Below are positions 15,482-23,530 of a stretch of 36,374 nt of DNA, in pieces. The notes under the pieces are model-generated. The model did not search any database, was not told the origin of the DNA, and saw only the letters and a list, made by a program, of their open reading frames with translations. The stretch is from the NCBI RefSeq assembly GCF_019750675.1, contig NZ_JAIEOF010000360.1, forward strand, positions 1 to 36,374, in the 5' to 3' direction. Both the position numbers and the translations under genes were made by a program. Source of the stretch: Methylobacterium sp. Its GTDB lineage: Bacteria > Pseudomonadota > Alphaproteobacteria > Rhizobiales > Beijerinckiaceae. Positions within the stretch are counted from its first letter, which is position 1. Each line of letters begins with the position of its first letter.

Positions 15482-16707
15482 GTGGATCGTCTGCCTTCCA
15501 AGACTGGATCGACGAGGCGCGCGGCGTCTCGATTGAGCAGGCGCTGGCTGGTCGCTCGACAGCGCTGAAGCCGAGCGGCGTGGAGCGCATCGGGCCGTGC
15601 CCGGTCTGTGGCGGCCGGGACGGCTTTTCGATCCATCCCGGCAAGCGGGTGTTCAACTGCCGGCGTGGCGGCGTGGGTGGGGATGCCATCGCGCTGGTGC
15701 AGCACCTCGATGGCTGCGAGTTCCTGGTGGCCTGCGAGATCCTGAACGGCCGGCCACCGCCGGACCGGACCCGGGGCGAGACGCCTGAGGCGCGGGCTGA
15801 GCGGGAACGCGCGCAGGCCGTGCGACAGGCCCAGGCCGCGCAGGATGAGGCGCGCAAGACTGAGGAGGCCAACCGGTTTCGCGAACGTGAGCGCCGGGCC
15901 TGCTGGCAGCACTGGGATAGCGCCGGGCGCTCGCTCGCGGGCACGCCGGCCGAGGCCTACCTGAGATGTCGCGGTCTGGTGGTGCCGGAAGGGGCGGCGC
16001 TGCGCTGCGCACCGGAGCACGACTTCTTCGAGCGCCTGACGGTCGAGGGATCGTCCACGAAGGCGAACCGGGTGATCCACACCGGGCCGGCCCTGCTCGC
16101 GGCCATCCGGGGGCCGAACGGCAAGTTCGCCGGGCTGCACGCCACATGGCTCGACGCAACGCGGCCTTCGGGCAAGCTCGAAATATTCCACCCGGAGACC
16201 GGCGAGCTGCTGCCGGCCAAAAAGGTGCGGGGCTCGGCCACGGGCGGGCACATCCCGCTGGTGCGCCACGCGGCGCCCACCGACCTGGTGCTGGGCGAGG
16301 GGATCGAGACGGTGCTGTCCGTGTGGCGGGCGCTGAGCGCGGCCGGCTGGGAGCACCTGGCGGGCGCCGCGTTCTGGGCGGCCTACAGCCTCGGCAACAT
16401 CGGCGGCGCGGCCACCAAGAGCGTGCCGCACCCGAGCGAGACGCAGACGGACAGCCTGGGCCGCGTTCGGGCGCGCCTGGTGCCGGGCCCGGTGCCCGAC
16501 CTGTCCCGGCCTTCCCTGCCGATCCCGGCCAGCGTCGAGCGCGTGTGGCTGCTCGGCGACGGGGACAGCGAGCGCGTGCGCACCGAGAACGCCCTGCACC
16601 GCGGGGCCGTGCGCTTCCGCGCGCAGCGCCCGGGCCGGCAGGTGGTCGTGTGCTGGGCGCCGGCCGGCGAGGATTTCAATGATGTGCTTCGGAGGGCTGC
16701 GGCGTGA
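15478..16707 (+). CDS. Zinc-finger/Toprim primase-like protein
   Basis: A 409-residue protein. The N-terminal CHC2-type finger has Cys41, Cys44 (GPCPVCGGRDGFSIHPGK), His53 and Cys61 (FNCRRGG); the position that usually holds the fourth ligand is Arg. A long charged helix (about 100-145) follows, then a core domain with LHATWLDA, and a Toprim-like domain with Glu274 (LGEGIETVLS) and the acidic LLGDGDSE at 358-365. It probably makes or supports RNA primers for phage replication together with the helicase at 17863-19629. ATG at 15478 has GGAG nine bases upstream. The frame is open upstream but the finger starts here. Confidence 0.85.
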   Translation: MSGSSAFQDWIDEARGVSIEQALAGRSTALKPSGVERIGPCPVCGGRDGFSIHPGKRVFNCRRGGVGGDAIALVQHLDGCEFLVACEILNGRPPPDRTRGETPEARAERERAQAVRQAQAAQDEARKTEEANRFRERERRACWQHWDSAGRSLAGTPAEAYLRCRGLVVPEGAALRCAPEHDFFERLTVEGSSTKANRVIHTGPALLAAIRGPNGKFAGLHATWLDATRPSGKLEIFHPETGELLPAKKVRGSATGGHIPLVRHAAPTDLVLGEGIETVLSVWRALSAAGWEHLAGAAFWAAYSLGNIGGAATKSVPHPSETQTDSLGRVRARLVPGPVPDLSRPSLPIPASVERVWLLGDGDSERVRTENALHRGAVRFRAQRPGRQVVVCWAPAGEDFNDVLRRAAA

Positions 16708-17186
16708 GCGATCTGTCTGTTTTCAAATCTGCAGGAGGAACTGTCATCCCGGAGCGTTCCCCTATCCACGAGTTGCTGGATCATAAAGATGTAAAAATGA
16801 TCAGGTCGGCTAAGATTTTCTGGTGTGCCGTTGATCATTATTACAGCCTGAAAGAAATTTCTGCTTTTTTGCGTCTATCGATTGGTACTATTGGCTCTGA
16901 TTTTGACAATTTCATACGGAAAATTCGTCACTCGCTTAAAGAGGAGGGCAACGACAACTATCTCGTTTTTGAGAAGAGAGATTTAGATAATATTCGAGGT
17001 CATTTACGGTATTTCGATGCTCCAACTTTATCCATCGTCCGTGGTCAATTCGGTGTGGATGTAATAATAAAAGATTTCGTAGATCTAAAAGCTGAGAAGG
17101 CAGAGAGACAAAATAAAGAGAAAGCTCAAGCGGAAAGGTTAGCTCAACGAGATGCTGCTCGGCGTGTTCGTCAGGGGACAGATTGA
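16704..17186 (+). CDS. AT-rich gene of unknown function in the replication operon
   Basis: A 160-residue protein without recognisable family. Around 38-75 (AKIFWCAVDHYYSLKEISAF then LRLSIGTIGSDFDNFIRK) it looks like a winged-helix or HTH domain. The C-terminal quarter is a charged coiled coil (KAEKAERQNKEKAQAERL). Codon use is strikingly AT-rich (ATT, TTT, AAA, GAT) between two GC-rich neighbours, a sign of recent acquisition. Yet it fits the operon exactly: GTG at 16704 overlaps the primase stop as GTGA, and its TGA shares a base with the next ATG. Confidence 0.7.
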   Translation: MSDLSVFKSAGGTVIPERSPIHELLDHKDVKMIRSAKIFWCAVDHYYSLKEISAFLRLSIGTIGSDFDNFIRKIRHSLKEEGNDNYLVFEKRDLDNIRGHLRYFDAPTLSIVRGQFGVDVIIKDFVDLKAEKAERQNKEKAQAERLAQRDAARRVRQGTD

Positions 17187-17866
17187 TGATCCCCTCCGGC
17201 GGCAATGCGGTGATGGCGAGCCGGCGCGAGCCGCCGGACAGCCTGGACTTCTTCCCGACGCCGCCGTGGGCGACGCGGGCCTTTCTGCGGCACGTCCTGC
17301 CGGCCCTCGGCGGTGCCTGCCCGCCGATCCGCTCGGCCTGGGACCCGTGCTGCGGCGAAGGACACATGGCCGAGGTGCTGCGCGAATCCATCGTGCAGGT
17401 GCGAGCCTCGGACATCTTCGATTATGGGCGCGGCTACGAGGTGGGCGACTTCCTCGATGCCGTGGCGCCCGCGGTGCGGTGCTGCGACCTGATCTGCGCC
17501 AACCCGCCGTTCAAGCCGGCGGCGCAGTTCGCCCGCCGCGCCTTCCAGTTGGCGCCCGTGGTCGCCTTCCTGCTGCGGGCGCAGTGGTTGGAGGGCGAGG
17601 ACCGGTATGAAACCATCCTGCGCGACCGGCCGCCGACGCTGTACGCGCCGTTCGTGGAGCGGGTGTGCATGCTGCGCGGCCGATGGGAGCCGAAGGGCTC
17701 CACGGCCACCGCCTACGCCTGGTTCGTGTGGGTGGAGGGCGCCGCGCCGCTGCCGCCGTTCTTCATCCCGCCGGGCCGCAAGCACGCCCTGACCCGCCCC
17801 GACGATGCCCGGCGCTTCGGCGCCCGCACGGACGCGCCCCTGCTCGACCCCATGGACCCCGCATGA
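17186..17866 (+). CDS. DNA N6-adenine methyltransferase-like protein
   Basis: A 226-residue protein with the methyltransferase core: DFFPTPPWATRAF (21-33), the SAM-binding motif I DPCCGEGHMAEVL (53-65), the acidic motif II Asp76, and the catalytic NPPF (106-109). NPPF fits adenine methylation. No separate target-recognition domain is visible, so specificity cannot be guessed. It may protect phage DNA from restriction or mark promoters or the origin. ATG at 17186 shares a base with the previous stop, and the end overlaps the helicase start. Confidence 0.8.
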   Translation: MIPSGGNAVMASRREPPDSLDFFPTPPWATRAFLRHVLPALGGACPPIRSAWDPCCGEGHMAEVLRESIVQVRASDIFDYGRGYEVGDFLDAVAPAVRCCDLICANPPFKPAAQFARRAFQLAPVVAFLLRAQWLEGEDRYETILRDRPPTLYAPFVERVCMLRGRWEPKGSTATAYAWFVWVEGAAPLPPFFIPPGRKHALTRPDDARRFGARTDAPLLDPMDPA

Positions 17867-19629
17867 CCGACGATCCGCACCGCGAGATTAAGCGCCTGGT
17901 CGACGAGGCGACACCGATCGGGGACGATGCCGATTATGACCCGGCGGATGGCTGGGATGGTGGCCGCCCTCCGGAACCACCCTCCGGAGACGGCGATGGC
18001 GATAGCCCTGGGGGGCCGCGCCGGGTCAACCGTGAGGATCTGGCGTTCTGTGCGACGCTCGACCACTCCGACACGGACAACGGCAAGCGGCTGATCCGGC
18101 ATTTCGGTGCTGACCTGTCGGTGGTGGCCCAGGACGAAGTTTCGGGCGGGTCCTGGCTGTCCTGGACCGGCACGCATTGGGATCTGGCCGGTGGCATGGC
18201 GCTCGCGAGCATGGTGGTGCAGCTGCTGGGGGACCGGATCATCCTCGAATCCGAGTTCATACATCCGACCCCGCGCGAGAAAGCTGCGATCGAGGCAGCC
18301 GACGAGCTGAAGGGCAAGGCGCGGGCCGACCTGACGGATGACGAAAAGGTGCTGCTGGCGCAGGGCGCGGCCGCGGCCGATGCCCTCGACAAGCGCCGGG
18401 GCAAGCGCCGCGCCTTCGGGGTGTCCTCGAAGAACAAAGCTCGCATGGAAGCGACGCTGCACTGCGCCGCGCCACGTTTGCGCCGGAACCCGGACGCCTA
18501 CAACGCGGACCGGTATCGGGTGGCGTGCCTGACGCATACCCTGGTGTTCCGCTCCGAGCGCGACGATGAATGTCCGGACCCGGCCGTGACGCGGCTCGTC
18601 GGGATCTGCGATGCCGTCGAGGGGCATCGGCGCGAAGACTGGATCACGTCTGTGGTCCCGCAACCCTATCGGAAGGGCGCCGAGGCACCAGGCTGGCGCG
18701 CCTTCCTGAAGGACATGCTCCCCGACGACGCGAAGCGGCGAACCGTACAGCAGTTCACGGCGCTGGGCCTGTTGAGCGTGCCTGTGCAGCATCTCATGTT
18801 CCACTACGGCCTCGGCGCAAACGGCAAGTCCGTGTTCCTGGAGACCATCGCGCGCGTGCTCGGACCGAGCCTCGCGGTCGGCTTGCCCCGCGAATCCATC
18901 GTAGGCGGATCGGAGCGTGCCTCTGGTGGGGCCTCTCCCGACATTGCGCGGCTCTACGGCCGGCGTTTCGTCCGCATTCTGGAGGTCGCCGGCAACGTTC
19001 CCCTCCAGGAAGACATGATCAAAAAACTGACCGGTGGTGAGCCGATCCCCGTCCGGTCGCTCTACAAGGGCTATTTCGAGTTCCAGAATTATGCCACCGC
19101 CCATATGAGCGGGAACGACTATCCGACCATCACCGGCACGGATAACGGCATTTGGCGGCGCATGTTGCTGGTGCATTGGGACCAGACCATACCGGTTGAG
19201 AAACGCGGGGACTTCGAGGCGGTGGTGTCGCGCTTCGTTGACGACGAGGGCCCGGGCATCCTGGCTTGGCTCAACGAGGGCGTCTGCGACTTCATGGCGA
19301 ACGGGCTCGTCATCGCGCCCTCTGTGACCGCCGACACGCAGGAATATCGCGAGGATATGGACCCGGTGGGCGAGTTCCTGTCCGCTTGCGTTCGACCCTC
19401 GCCTACGGGCCGAGAAACGGCCCACGCGCTCTATGAGGCGTATCACTCCTGGTCCCTGGCCAATGCGAAGCGAACGCTCTCACAGACACGCTTTGGCAAA
19501 CGGCTCAAGCAGCTCTATGACCATGGGCCCATTGCCGGCCGCGTCTACTATCAGGGCTGCGAGCTGCATGACGTGCCCGACCGGCCGGATGCCCCGCAAC
19601 CCCAGGAAGAGCTCGACCTACGCCGTTGA
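17863..19629 (+). CDS. D5/P4-type replicative helicase (primase C-terminal part)
   Basis: A 588-residue SF3-type helicase. An acidic N-terminal tail (1-55) leads to a D5_N-like region (about 60-280) and then the ATPase. The Walker A motif is GLGANGKS (316-323), followed by the Walker B region RFVRILEVAG (368-377), sensor Asn418 (HMSGNDYPTI) and arginine-finger region IWRRMLLV (430-437). A winged-helix part ends the protein. There is no polymerase-type primase domain in it, so priming is likely supplied by the Toprim protein at 15478. ATG at 17863 overlaps the methyltransferase stop as ATGA. The putative origin starts 20 bases after its stop. Confidence 0.92.
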   Translation: MTDDPHREIKRLVDEATPIGDDADYDPADGWDGGRPPEPPSGDGDGDSPGGPRRVNREDLAFCATLDHSDTDNGKRLIRHFGADLSVVAQDEVSGGSWLSWTGTHWDLAGGMALASMVVQLLGDRIILESEFIHPTPREKAAIEAADELKGKARADLTDDEKVLLAQGAAAADALDKRRGKRRAFGVSSKNKARMEATLHCAAPRLRRNPDAYNADRYRVACLTHTLVFRSERDDECPDPAVTRLVGICDAVEGHRREDWITSVVPQPYRKGAEAPGWRAFLKDMLPDDAKRRTVQQFTALGLLSVPVQHLMFHYGLGANGKSVFLETIARVLGPSLAVGLPRESIVGGSERASGGASPDIARLYGRRFVRILEVAGNVPLQEDMIKKLTGGEPIPVRSLYKGYFEFQNYATAHMSGNDYPTITGTDNGIWRRMLLVHWDQTIPVEKRGDFEAVVSRFVDDEGPGILAWLNEGVCDFMANGLVIAPSVTADTQEYREDMDPVGEFLSACVRPSPTGRETAHALYEAYHSWSLANAKRTLSQTRFGKRLKQLYDHGPIAGRVYYQGCELHDVPDRPDAPQPQEELDLRR

Positions 19630-19649
19630 GCCTCACCATGCCGAATAGT

Positions 19650-19929
19650 GGTGAGGGTGGTGAGGGTTTGGTGACCCTCTAAAACGAAGTATCACCACGA
19701 TATTATTGAGCCATAGCAGGCACTTAGGCGCCCATGGTGACAGTGGTGAGGGTTTCGCGCGTAGGTATAGACAATCGGGGTTCCGGGGTCAGCCAAAACA
19801 AAAATCATAGACACTACGTGGAAAAACTATCACCAGTGTCACCAATGAGATCTAAGATGTTGAATGGCTTGGATTTTTGTTTGGTGACGGTTGGTTTTGA
19901 ACTATCTTCCAAGTGTCACCACTCTCACC
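19650..19929. repeat. Dyad-symmetric GGTGA box array, candidate replication origin
   Basis: A 280-bp non-coding stretch contains four 14-mers of the form GGTGANNNTGGTGA: two forward (19650-19663, 19736-19749) and two reverse (19830-19843, 19916-19929). Their positions are exactly symmetric about 19789.5. Single boxes at 19692-19696 (TCACC) and 19883-19887 (GGTGA) obey the same symmetry, as do AAAAC at 19681 with GTTTT at 19894, and CTTAG at 19723 with CTAAG at 19852. One extra GGTGA lies at 19670. The DNA is clearly more AT-rich than its neighbours. It lies directly after the replicative helicase, so an origin is likely; binding by the helicase or an HTH protein is inference. Confidence 0.75.
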
Positions 19930-19943
19930 GGACAGATCTCGTG

Positions 19944-20639
19944 ATGCAGCATGACGGTTTCCTGCCCGCTTCTGGTCCCCGCGCTCTGCGCCCTTCCGAC
20001 TTCTCTCCCGAGCAACAGGCCGGCTGGATCGCGGCCAGCGAGCGCAAGGCGGCGCTCGATGCCGCGTTGGACCCCGACGCGGCCCATGCCAACGAGGCCG
20101 ACGTCACCGAGTGGTACGTGGCCTATACAAACCCCAAGCGTGAGGAGGCGGTGGCCGTGGGCCTGCGTCGGCGCCAGGTCGCCAGCTTCTGGCCGGCCAT
20201 GCGGGTGAGCCGCACGCGCAGCCGGCGCCGCGTGACGGAGCTGGCGCCGCTGCTGCCGCGCTACCTGTTCGTGGGCCTGGCGCCGGGTCAGAGCCTCTAC
20301 AGCCTGCGCGAGACGCCCGGGCTTGAGGGCATGGTGCGCGCGGATGGCCGGCCGGCGAAGGTGAAGCCGGAACTCATCACCGGGCTGCGGGATGCGCAGG
20401 CGTCGGGCACCTACGATTTCAGCGACGAGGCGATGGCTGCCAAGGACCCAGAGGGTGCGCCGGCCCGCGAAAAGGGCTTCGAGCCGGGAGCGAAGGTCCG
20501 CGTGATGCTGGGCGCGTATCGTAGCTTCTCGGGCGCCGTGCACGAGGTGCTGCCCCCCGATCGCATCAGCGTGTGGATTACCATCTTCGGCAGGGCTTTC
20601 CCGGTTCCGATGATGCTTGCTGATGTCGAGCTGGAGTGA
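19944..20639 (+). CDS. NusG-like transcription factor
   Basis: A 231-residue protein. After a variable 50-residue tail come the NGN domain (about 55-150: EWYVAYTNPKREEAVAVGL, FWPAMRVSR, LLPRYLFVGL, GLEGMVRADG) and a KOW domain (178-231: FEPGAKVRVMLG, YRSFSGAVHEVL, ISVWITIFGR). NusG paralogues such as RfaH bind RNA polymerase and suppress pausing or termination on chosen operons. Its place just before hairpins, a terminator-like stem and the late genes suggests late antitermination; this is inference. ATG at 19944 is chosen because the longer upstream frame runs through the symmetric array; the ribosome binding site is weak. Confidence 0.85.
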   Translation: MQHDGFLPASGPRALRPSDFSPEQQAGWIAASERKAALDAALDPDAAHANEADVTEWYVAYTNPKREEAVAVGLRRRQVASFWPAMRVSRTRSRRRVTELAPLLPRYLFVGLAPGQSLYSLRETPGLEGMVRADGRPAKVKPELITGLRDAQASGTYDFSDEAMAAKDPEGAPAREKGFEPGAKVRVMLGAYRSFSGAVHEVLPPDRISVWITIFGRAFPVPMMLADVELE

Positions 20640-20653
20640 TAGCGATTGGTGGT

Positions 20654-20695
20654 GCACGGGACTGTTGTTGCAAATCTGCAACCACCGCCCCGTGC
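20654..20695 (+). promoter_or_regulatory. Nested hairpin after the NusG-like gene
   Basis: An outer stem GCACGGG (20654-20660) with CCCGTGC (20689-20695) encloses a perfect inner stem GTTGCA (20667-20672) with TGCAAC (20677-20682) and an AATC loop. It starts 15 bases after the stop codon. A polymerase-pausing or antitermination RNA element is possible. Confidence 0.5.
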
Positions 20696-20710
20696 GTTAG
20701 CTTTTGTAGA

Positions 20711-20740
20711 AGCCCCGGTGCGCGAGCATGCGGGGCTTTG
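20711..20740 (+). terminator. Terminator-like hairpin before the HNH gene
   Basis: AGCCCCG (20711-20717) pairs with CGGGGCT (20731-20737), with an inner TGC/GCA and a GCGA loop, followed by a short TTTG. It is a plausible intrinsic terminator with a weak U-tract that would separate early from late transcription. Confidence 0.6.
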
Positions 20741-20753
20741 TCGTGCCTGGGGT

Positions 20754-21101
20754 ATGCCCACGCGTCCCCGCACCTTTCGGCCGGCCTCGGGGCCTGGGTC
20801 TGATGCTGATCGTCAGGCCCGGGCCTCGGCCTATGAGGCGCGGCGCTACGCCGAGAGCGAGACCAAGCGTCTGTATGGCACGGCCCGGTGGCGGGCCATC
20901 CGTGCTGAGCAGCTGAGCGTCGAGCCCCTGTGCATCGTGTGCTTCAGAGAGGATCGGGTCACCGCTGCTGTCGTCTGCGACCACGTCGAGCCGCATCGTG
21001 GTGACGCTGCACGCTTCTGGGCTGGCCCGTTCCAATCCCTTTGCGCCTCCTGCCATAGCTCAACCAAGCAACGCGAAGACCAGTCGTCGCGTAGGGGGTA
21101 G
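20754..21101 (+). CDS. HNH endonuclease
   Basis: A 115-residue HNH nuclease. The finger cysteines are Cys60/Cys63 (LCIVC) and Cys97/Cys100 (SLCASCH). The catalytic first His is His77 (VCDHVEPHRGD) and the last is His101. The central Asn of the motif is not obvious. In HK97-type phages a small HNH protein next to terminase stimulates cos cleavage by the terminase; the position here, directly before the terminase small subunit, fits. ATG at 20754 follows the terminator-like stem. Confidence 0.88.
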   Translation: MPTRPRTFRPASGPGSDADRQARASAYEARRYAESETKRLYGTARWRAIRAEQLSVEPLCIVCFREDRVTAAVVCDHVEPHRGDAARFWAGPFQSLCASCHSSTKQREDQSSRRG

Positions 21102-21190
21102 GGGGGGGTGCAAAAGTTCAGGCGCTGACAGCGGAAGAACGGTTGTTCAACCCCCTCTTTTTCTCCGCGTTATTGGCGGAAACTTTTTTT
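21101..21190. other. Probable cos/packaging region with a weak terminator-like stem
   Basis: The gap between the HNH and terminase genes starts with a run of eight G (21101-21108), then CAAAAGTTC. It later contains the stem TCCGC (21164-21168)/GCGGA (21176-21180), followed by AAC and seven T. In related phages the cohesive-end site lies at this place. I cannot mark the cut positions. Confidence 0.45.
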
Positions 21191-21193
21191 CGA

Positions 21194-21215
21194 GAGGAGC
21201 CAAGGGCCGCTTGGC
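21194..21215 (+). promoter_or_regulatory. Ribosome binding site with an intervening hairpin
   Basis: GAGGAG (21194-21199) is 25 bases before the terminase small-subunit ATG, too far for direct use. Between them lies the perfect stem GCCAAG (21199-21204)/CTTGGC (21210-21215). Folding would leave nine bases to ATG, a normal distance. T4 genes 25 and 38 use this arrangement. Confidence 0.5.
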
Positions 21216-21224
21216 TGATCGCCC

Positions 21225-21836
21225 ATGACGCGAGGACGCAAGCCGGACAGCCCGGCGCTACAGGCGGCGAAGGGTAGTCCCGGCAAGCGTGCGCTCGCGG
21301 CTCGGACTGCAGTGCGAACTGAGCGCCTGGCTGCGAACGATCCACTCCGGCCACCGCCGTTCCTCACCGCTGGCAAGGGTGACGCGGGCTTCACCCTGGC
21401 GCTGAAGATCTGGCGCGAGCAGGCTCCGCACCTGCACCGTCGCAATTTGCTTGATCGGATGGACCGTTACGCGTTCGCTCGGTGGTGCGTCTATCAGGCC
21501 GAGTGGATCGAGGCGACGCAGACTATCAAGGCCGAGGGCGTGACGCGCCTGGTCAAGAACATGAACGGGGACGAGATGCCCCGCCGGCACCCGGCTGCGA
21601 ATCACCGTGATCGTGTCGAGATCGCGCTGGGCAAGCTCGAAGCGGCGTACGGCCTCACACCGGCCGACCGATACAAGGTCATGCGCGACCAGGCCGCGAA
21701 CCCGCTCGGCGGCTTGTTCGATGACGACGCCGATCAGCCGGCACGCCCGGCTGGTCCTGTCCCGCCCGCCGAAGTTGATCCTGTCGGCTTCATGACGGAT
21801 CATGCGGGGCCAATTCCGGGCTCGCGGCCGAACTGA
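21225..21836 (+). CDS. Terminase small subunit, P27 family
   Basis: A 203-residue packaging protein that would recognise phage DNA and load it on the large subunit. The family start MTRGRKPDSPALQAAKGSPG is followed by helices around WREQAPHLHRRNLLDRMD and a conserved HPAANHRDRVEIALGKL. It ends in a flexible Pro/Asp-rich tail. An in-frame TGA three codons upstream fixes ATG at 21225 as the first start. It is the first gene of the late operon and shares a base with the large subunit start. Confidence 0.88.
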   Translation: MTRGRKPDSPALQAAKGSPGKRALAARTAVRTERLAANDPLRPPPFLTAGKGDAGFTLALKIWREQAPHLHRRNLLDRMDRYAFARWCVYQAEWIEATQTIKAEGVTRLVKNMNGDEMPRRHPAANHRDRVEIALGKLEAAYGLTPADRYKVMRDQAANPLGGLFDDDADQPARPAGPVPPAEVDPVGFMTDHAGPIPGSRPN

Positions 21837-23530
21837 TGGCCGCTTCGCCCGCCCCCGTGGCGGCGGCGGTGCATCCGGTTGTCCCGGCCCAGCCCGAATG
21901 GGTCGTGATCGCCGAAGGACAATTGGCCCTCGCCTTCGTCGCTGTACACTGGGCGCGCGCGGCTGCGACGCCCGGCGCATGGTATGACAGCGCGCTGGCC
22001 GACAAGGTCGTGACGCTCTGGCCCAACCTCTTCCGGCACACGGAAGGGCGATGGGCCGGCAAGCCGTTTCGCCTGGCGTTCTGGCAGGAATGCATCGTCC
22101 GTCTGCTGGTAGGCTGGAAGACGGCGGACGGCTTCCGCCTCTTCCGGCGGTTGTTCCTCTGGATCGGCCGAAAGAACGGCAAGACGGAGTTCCTGGCGGC
22201 CCTCGCGCTGCTGTTCTGGATCTGCGACCGGGAGATGGGCGGCCAAGCCTACGCCATGGCGCGCAACGAGAATCAGGCCAAGCTCGTCTTCGAGAAAGCG
22301 AAGACGATGGTGCGCCTCTCGCCCGCGTTCTCGAAGCGCGTGCAGGCGTTCAAAAAGTCGCTGTACCTGCCCGATCTCTGGGCCAAGTTCGAGGTCCTGT
22401 CCGGTAAGGCTGAAGGCAAGCACGGCCTCTCGGCGTCCGTCATCGTCGGCGATGAGATGCACGAATGGCTCGATGGCATCCTGCAAGGGACGCTGCACCA
22501 GTCAATCGCGGCCCGCGACCAGCCCATCGAGCTCTATGGCTCGACCACCGGATTCAAGGGCCGGGGGCACGGCTGGATCTTGTGGGAGGAGTGCCTTTCG
22601 ATCCTGAACGGCGGCCTTGATGATGCGACCACGCTGGTGGCCATCTTCGCCGCGGCGCCGGAGGATGACTGGACCGACGAGGCGGTCTGGTCGAAGGCCA
22701 ATCCGAACCTCGGCATCTCGCCCAAAATCGAATACCTGCGCGCCGAGTGCGCGAAGGCCCGTGATAATCCTCGACTGGAGAACGACTTCCGACGCTACCA
22801 CCTCAATCAGTGGACCGAGCAGGTGGTGCGTTGGTTGTCGCTCACCAGGTGGGATGCGTGTGCGACGGACGTGGATGCCTGGAAGCGCTTCGCCACCGAG
22901 CTGCGCGGCCGGAAGTGCTTCGGAGGCCTCGACCTCTCGTCGGTCAGCGACATCACCGCATGGGTGTTGGTGTTCCCGCCGGCCGAGGAGGGGGAGCGCT
23001 GGAAGCTGGTGGTGCGCCTTTGGTGCCCAGCCGAATCCATCGCCCTGCGCGCCCGCCGCGATCGTGTGCCCTACGATCTGTGGGCGCAATCCGGCGCCGT
23101 GATCCGGACCGAAGGCAACGTCGTCGACTATGACGCGATCGAGCGCCAGGTGAAGGACGACGCCGAGGCCTTCGACCTGCAGGGCGTCGCGATCGACCGG
23201 TGGAACGCCACTGGCACGGCGGTGCGCCTGGCTGAAGACGGCTGCAACGTCGTCATGTTCGGACAGGGCTTCGCCTCGATGTCGGCCCCCTCGAAAGAAT
23301 GGGAACGCCTCGTCCTCGCTGAGCAGCTGGACCACGGCGGCCACCCGGCCCTGCGATGGATGATCGGCAACATCGCGATCGCGACCGATCCGGCCGGCAA
23401 CATTAAGCCGACGAAGCAGAAGTCGTCCGAGAAGATCGACGGCCCGGTGGCCGGGATCATGGGCCTGGGCCTCGCCATCGCCGAGGCGCCGCCCTTCGAC
23501 CCCAACGCCTGGATTGAGAGCTATGCATGA
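21836..23530 (+). CDS. terL: Terminase large subunit
   Basis: A 564-residue packaging motor and nuclease. The ATPase has Walker A GRKNGKT (111-117) and Walker B VIVGDE (202-207, Asp206/Glu207), then the coupling segment YGSTTGFKGRG. The RNase-H-like nuclease has Asp366 and Asp372 (GGLDLSSVSD), a FDLQGVAIDRW segment and a late acidic region near EKIDGPVAGIMG. It cuts concatemers and drives DNA into the prohead. Normal length; ATG at 21836 shares a base with the previous stop, and its end overlaps portal as ATGA. Confidence 0.95.
   Translation: MAASPAPVAAAVHPVVPAQPEWVVIAEGQLALAFVAVHWARAAATPGAWYDSALADKVVTLWPNLFRHTEGRWAGKPFRLAFWQECIVRLLVGWKTADGFRLFRRLFLWIGRKNGKTEFLAALALLFWICDREMGGQAYAMARNENQAKLVFEKAKTMVRLSPAFSKRVQAFKKSLYLPDLWAKFEVLSGKAEGKHGLSASVIVGDEMHEWLDGILQGTLHQSIAARDQPIELYGSTTGFKGRGHGWILWEECLSILNGGLDDATTLVAIFAAAPEDDWTDEAVWSKANPNLGISPKIEYLRAECAKARDNPRLENDFRRYHLNQWTEQVVRWLSLTRWDACATDVDAWKRFATELRGRKCFGGLDLSSVSDITAWVLVFPPAEEGERWKLVVRLWCPAESIALRARRDRVPYDLWAQSGAVIRTEGNVVDYDAIERQVKDDAEAFDLQGVAIDRWNATGTAVRLAEDGCNVVMFGQGFASMSAPSKEWERLVLAEQLDHGGHPALRWMIGNIAIATDPAGNIKPTKQKSSEKIDGPVAGIMGLGLAIAEAPPFDPNAWIESYA

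Noticed and set aside
14893..16599. 568-codon minus-strand frame opposite the primase gene
   Set aside because: Antisense shadow; the plus strand has zinc-finger and Toprim motifs and coupled starts.
17713..19446. 577-codon minus-strand frame opposite the helicase
   Set aside because: Antisense shadow of a gene with complete Walker and sensor motifs.
19734..19943. N-terminal extension of the NusG-like protein
   Set aside because: The frame is open but runs through the symmetric box array; the protein-like sequence starts at 19944.
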